Source of the DNA: Sesamum alatum
Lineage: Eukaryota > Streptophyta > Magnoliopsida > Lamiales > Pedaliaceae
Reading direction: 5' to 3'
Length of the DNA stretch: 64,000 nt
NCBI GenBank assembly: GCA_034509735.1
Contig: JACGWO010000003.1
Coordinates: 34,308,466 to 34,372,465, forward strand
The position numbers and the translations under genes are program-made. A model generated the notes under the pieces. It had not been told where the DNA came from. It saw nothing but the letters and a program-made list of their open reading frames with translations, and made no database searches. Shown in pieces: positions 59,452 to 64,000 of this stretch; positions within the stretch are counted from its first letter, which is position 1; each line of letters starts with the position of its first letter.

Positions 59452-61310
59452 CGGAAGAGGGAGGGAGGGAGAGAGAGAGAGAGAGAGAGCAGCAGCAGCA
59501 GCAGCAACCTCAAAGAGAAAATCCACTGAATTCATTTCTGGGTATTTCCACTTCAAGAGGCCCTCATGTGTTCGAGGAACATAAGGATCATCCCAACCCT
59601 GGCATACAAAAAGATAACAGATAACTATTGTTTCACAAATTAAACTCTAGAATACCATCAAATAATCCATCCCACAATTTTCTAGTATATTCACTATCTT
59701 TATACAATTCAACAATTCATCCTCCACACTTTTCCTATTAATTGCAATGGCAACAGATGGACATGTTAAATAGGATCCAATCTGAGCATGATAAATGCTA
59801 ATCATTCCAAAATGTTAATGCAAAAAAGCGGACCAGAAAATGGATAACTGTTGCTCCTACTGTCCAAGCACCTGAAATATAAGCCCATCTGCTGCATGTG
59901 ACAGCTTTGGAATAAATCCCTTGAGAAGTTTTGTAACAGTAGAAAGCAGCCAAAAGTCTTTCCTCCTTACCTATCAAAAGTTTAGGTAGTATCATAAGAA
60001 TTCAAGCAAAGACGGACAGATAATAGAGACACTGAGACAGACAATGAGAGAGGGAGAACAGGCGCAATGCAGGAAGAAAAAAAATATGGAGGTGTGATGA
60101 TTGCAAACCCTGAAAGGTTCCAGGTCATATCTATAATAAGGATTTTGGCTCTGGTATATATGTTGTCTTTCGATATTCCGAGGTTCAATCACTTCCTTCT
60201 CAAGCATTTTCCAACGTTCATAAAATGGCCGCTGCATACAAACAGATTTATATTAAGAAGCATACTCATCCAGAACCACAAAATCATAAGAAATCCACCA
60301 CAATCAAAGAGGACCTATTAATTGCAGAAAAGATCATGAAACTAATAAAATCTAGGTTCTGAATGTTCAGTAAGGGTATGTAAGGGAACATATTGTTAAA
60401 TGTTCAGTAAATAGCTTGCATCAAGCAAGGTAACTACAGAAACGATACAAAATCTTTCCATGGAATACAAGATAATTCTGTTTGGAAGAGTTCCTAAGAG
60501 TTTTCAAATTGCAGAAATAACAAATGTTCCTCAACAATCAACAGCCACTATAACCTGAATATAGCCCATTTCTTCATGAGAAACCAACTATAGCTGGAAA
60601 CTCATTAGTAGAGAGACAGCATGCATGAATATAATCTTTGAAAGTCTTCTATGTTCAAGTTGCTTCATTACAACCTTGTCATGTCACTCAAACTTCATCA
60701 GTGTCAAAGATCATTTAGCTCTAGTTGAAAAAGGAATTATCAACCTTTTTATCCACTAGCAGCATGCACAATATGAAGATTTCCTCTCAATGGATAAACC
60801 AAATGCATCACTTTTAAGGCTAAAAGTAAAAGAAAACAAAACAAAACAAGGTAATGGTATCTAATTCTCCTTAACAGTCGCATCCAGAAAGAGAAAACTA
60901 CATGACTAACAAAGCACATATCTGTTATGGCAAACTGTGTTGTAATGAGTCTCTAGAGACCCCTTGTAGCTGAGTGAAGCCACTGCATGTATAAAAAAGG
61001 AAAAATTGCATAAAACCCCCTTGTGTTTTAAAAATTCAGCTGCAACCCCCAGTGTTAAAAATATAGGCAAAATACACCCAAGTTTTTCGAAATAATGCAC
61101 TCTCCCTGTACTAAATTTAACGGTGTCAAATTTTTTGGTGATTTGCCTGTTATGCCTTTGCTTGAATAACCATTGATCTTCAATAGTTAAAAATGAACGA
61201 CCCAGATTTTAAGAAATCTTACAAATATATTTTGTATTTATATATACAATTATATATATATATCATACATATTAATATACTATATATTACATATATATAT
61301 AAACCGGGGC

Positions 61311-61345
<35 letters not shown>

Positions 61346-64000
61346 CACACTGGGGCGACGGCTACCTGCAACGCCGCCGTCGCCCCCTCGGTCCCAAACT
61401 GGGCGATCTCTATCGCCCCTGAAAATGTTTGGGGGAGACATAGTGGCAAGTGCGGAGAAGGGAGGGGAAGCGGACACGGCGGACAGCGGCAGGTGATCGG
61501 CAGACGGGCGAGCGGCGAGGGGCTTGAATGTGGCGGGCGGCTTGATAGCAAGGGTCGGGGTGGGCAGCGGGGGGAGGAGAAGGGGAGAGGGCGGTAGGCA
61601 GGGGCCGGTTCCGGCAAGGCTTGGGAGGGTGGGGGCTTAGGTGGGTTGGGGAAGGATGAATTAAATTAATTTATATTTTTTATGTTTAAATATAATTGTA
61701 TTAAAAATTTAAAACTTATTTAATGTAATTTATGTAAAATAATACAATTTCAAAATATATTCAATATAAAATTAAAATTCCTAATTAACTAATAATATTT
61801 TAGAAATAAAATATTGTATTTTGATTCTAAAAACATATAAATAATATTAAATAATCCTAAAACTTTGATACTTTTCATATGTAAAATATGAATAATGATT
61901 TAATTTGATGTAATAATATTTTTACATCTAAATATTGATGAATACTATTTCTCAAGTATTTGACATATTTTTTTCAACAAAGTATTAACCAAAACGAATA
62001 AAAACAGGGGTAATTCTGTCCATTCAAAGAGGTCAAAGGCTGAAAATGGGTCAAAAAGTTATTCCATCTGCATTCCTAGCGCGTGTAGGCAACTCACCTT
62101 TTTTCTTTTTACGGAGAGGGTTTCTTTTGCAGGGTTTACAATTATAGGGGGTCTTTCTGCTATTTAATTAACACCAGTAAGTTTTTAGCAAATTTAATAT
62201 TTCACGACGGGGGGGAGGGGGTTATGCAATTTTCCCTATAAAAAATAATCTCATGTAATGGAAATGAACAAGTCCCCATATCAGACCTCAAAATTTCTCA
62301 GATACACAAACTATTGATCAAGCGAGTAGTTCCAACCAAATTAAACGACAACTGATCATGATAATAAAAATGACAAGTAAGACAGCAGACCCTGAACTGA
62401 ACTTTACTTTTAACATGCATTTTTGTTAAATGATTAAATAAAACCTGGAATAGTAAAAACAGAAGAGAGCCATATTATTTAGAATGCAAGCTATTTCCAG
62501 AAAATATGGGCATACCTACTCCCAACAACTTTCCAAACACAAAAGATAACAGAATAATAAAAACTTGGAAGCACAGACAACTCACGGATACAGGCATCAA
62601 GAACGATGGAGGAACTCAAGTAATTTTTTAATATTACCTCCACAATGGAAACCTGATTAATGGCCATCATATCATAGATGAGGTATCTTCTTTCCTGCTT
62701 TTGTGAATCAGGCATTGTATCAATTACCATCTCTCCATCAAGTAAAGTAAAATGATGGTACATTTTCTCAGCCATTCCCTTCTGGAGAAACAAAATTGCA
62801 GTGATTAATATATCATTGGAAATAACAATTAAATTTACAAAGCTAAAAACCAAACCAAATGATATGCAAATATTTCTCATAAGAATTAGCAAATACATAC
62901 TTCATTAGCATGTCGGCAAGGAAATCGCATCTGAACCCTCCGAAAATTAAAATGTCTATCTATCAAATAACAACCATCCATAGTAATTAGCATCATATAT
63001 CTCGTTCCATCAGCTTTCCATGTCGCATAGTAGTAACGTTGCCTTAACAATTGTAAGTTGTCCCTGGATCAATAATTGCCAATAAAGTCTTTAGCAATTA
63101 TAATTATAAAATTCTACTCTTATTTCAAGCTAGCAAAATCCAATTAAAGGAAGACACAAGTAATGCCAATTTATTCAATTCATGCAATAGCTTTTTATTT
63201 GAGGTTATCATAGATTTTCAACTGTCAAACAAATGATCCACTCATCTTCAGCCCAGAGATTATGTTGTCAATTTAAAATGTTAGCTATCATACACTACTG
63301 AGTACAGTTCATCACTGGGCAAACCATCCAATTTCATAGGTTTCTCAGCAATTGAAAGCATAAAACAAACTTCCAATTCACAGTCCAAGGCCTTGACTCT
63401 TAATTACTGTTCTGAAGTTTATTTTGGTGACCAGACTAGTGCAAGTTGGCAAGAACTGAAAATTATAACTGTTAAATATAAATAACAGATCCAAACTAAT
63501 TATCACAAATCAGGAAGAAGTTGACTGAACCTGTTCAGAGAAACAGGGTGTGAACCAGGAAATTGCTGAGGTCCTCTAACCTGTAGAATAAAAAGATCAA
63601 CCAGACATAAGGAAAAAATATCGGCAGTACTTGATGCAGGATGCCTACCGAAGTCAAGATATTCTGACAGATAACAGCGAAAATTTAAGCATCCGCAGTA
63701 AAAATCAAACATAGAATATTGGGAATCTTCAAACATACTGTACCAGACCATTTGAAGAATTCAAAATGAGATATGCCGAGATAACCTACCCCTGCAGGCA
63801 ACTTCAAAGATTGATAGCAGAACTGCCGCATTGCAACCTCTTGGTCAATAGGGACTTTATCTCCCAAAATATCATCATTTGTCATCACTAACTGTGTCTC
63901 CTGACTCTCCTGAAACATTCCACGTTCAAAGGTTAAGAGGACAACATTGTTGACTACTACTCAGTGACAAAATTTAAGCATGATTAATCAGCCACTGTAT
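58059..64000 (-). CDS. mRNA capping enzyme, guanylyltransferase part (5' end beyond window)
   Basis: Nuclear enzyme that adds the GMP cap to nascent mRNA; the plant protein also has an N-terminal RNA triphosphatase domain, which would lie beyond 64000. Ten exons are visible, 5' to 3': 63909-63790, 63580-63531, 63063-62901, 62781-62638, 60231-60109, 59970-59872, 59598-59509, 59300-59219, 58419-58289 and 58199-58059. They total 1143 nt in frame (380 aa plus stop). The nucleotidyltransferase motif I with the GMP-accepting lysine is KADGTRYMM (exon 62901-63063). FTLLDGEMVID, RRYLIYDMMAIN, EADGLIFQ-like HAADGLIFQ, and the OB-fold segment SLFLFERGKKKLMEG follow. The C-terminus is QNESKAHQHNSSRRR. 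The intron between 62638 and 60231 carries a MULE-like insertion. Confidence 0.93.
59424..59507. repeat. Compound (GA)n-(GGGA)n-(GA)n-(CAG)n microsatellite at a 5' splice site
   Basis: On the minus strand the exon ends TTTGAG at 59509 and the intron starts GTTGCTGCTGCTGCTGCTGC, then continues as CT-rich repeats for about 80 bp. The donor GT is fused to the triplet repeat. Confidence 0.9.
60999..62236. mobile_element. MULE-like non-autonomous element (1238 bp) in a capping-enzyme intron
   Basis: TATAAAAAA flanks both ends (60990-60998 and 62237-62245). The left end GGAAAAATTGCATAAAACCC pairs with the complement of the right end GGGTTATGCAATTTTCCC. No transposase frame is visible. The interior has an (AT)n block (about 61313-61340) and then a strikingly GC-rich stretch at about 61342-61640 that differs from everything around it, followed by AT-rich sequence. 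The reverse frame in the GC-rich part is Pro/Ser-rich low complexity. Termini and 9-bp duplication favour Mutator type; the A-rich duplication is weak evidence on its own. Confidence 0.65.

Noticed and set aside
61219..61617. 132-aa Pro-rich reverse frame in the intronic element
   Set aside because: Low-complexity product of the GC-rich cargo running into an AT microsatellite (Tyr-Ile repeats); not a credible protein as read.

Overview
This is a eudicot plant nuclear genome segment. Short genes with GT-AG introns sit between long AT-rich spacers full of microsatellites and small inverted-repeat transposons. The gene families (LAC4-type laccase, OCTOPUS, FLU, DIVARICATA-type MYB, PTR1/NPF8.1) are those of a flowering plant. 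I infer a core eudicot, perhaps an asterid, but cannot name the species. Exon boundaries were worked out by hand. For the spliced genes the exon lengths sum to whole codon numbers and the proteins have normal lengths for their families.

Layout. 1-4230: AT-rich spacer with a MITE and a tandem repeat of about 210 bp. 4230-10600 (+): TRM7-type tRNA 2'-O-methyltransferase. 11306-11680 (-): small Josephin-like protein. 13228-16222 (-): FLU, the chloroplast repressor of tetrapyrrole synthesis. 16750-18817: a chimeric pseudogene block in which a copied 3' end of the neighbouring laccase (-) abuts the 3' half of an SQD2 sulfolipid synthase gene (+). 20670-21648 (-): DIVARICATA-like MYB. 24278-27148 (-): complete LAC4-type laccase. 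27149-32536: transposon-rich spacer. 32537-34728 (+): NPF8.1/PTR1-type peptide transporter. 34900-36679: two MITEs, one a 706-bp foldback. 38103-40026 (+): ELM2-domain nuclear protein. 42849-44891 (-): OCTOPUS-like phloem polarity protein. 44925-53331: 8.4-kb gene-poor AT-rich spacer. 53332-56069 (+): PHT4-family plastid anion/phosphate transporter. 58059 to the window edge (-): 3' part of an mRNA capping enzyme gene with a MULE-like insertion in one intron.

The genes are unrelated housekeeping and developmental loci with no operon-like logic. The features most worth a second look are the laccase/SQD2 chimeric block, a set of Mutator-type MITEs recognisable by 9-10-bp target-site duplications and similar termini, the GC-rich cargo of the capping-enzyme intron element, and G-quadruplex-forming runs upstream of the ELM2 and OCTOPUS genes. 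I found no CRISPR, complete tRNA, rRNA or virus-derived coding sequence, and no clear case for an undescribed biochemical system.
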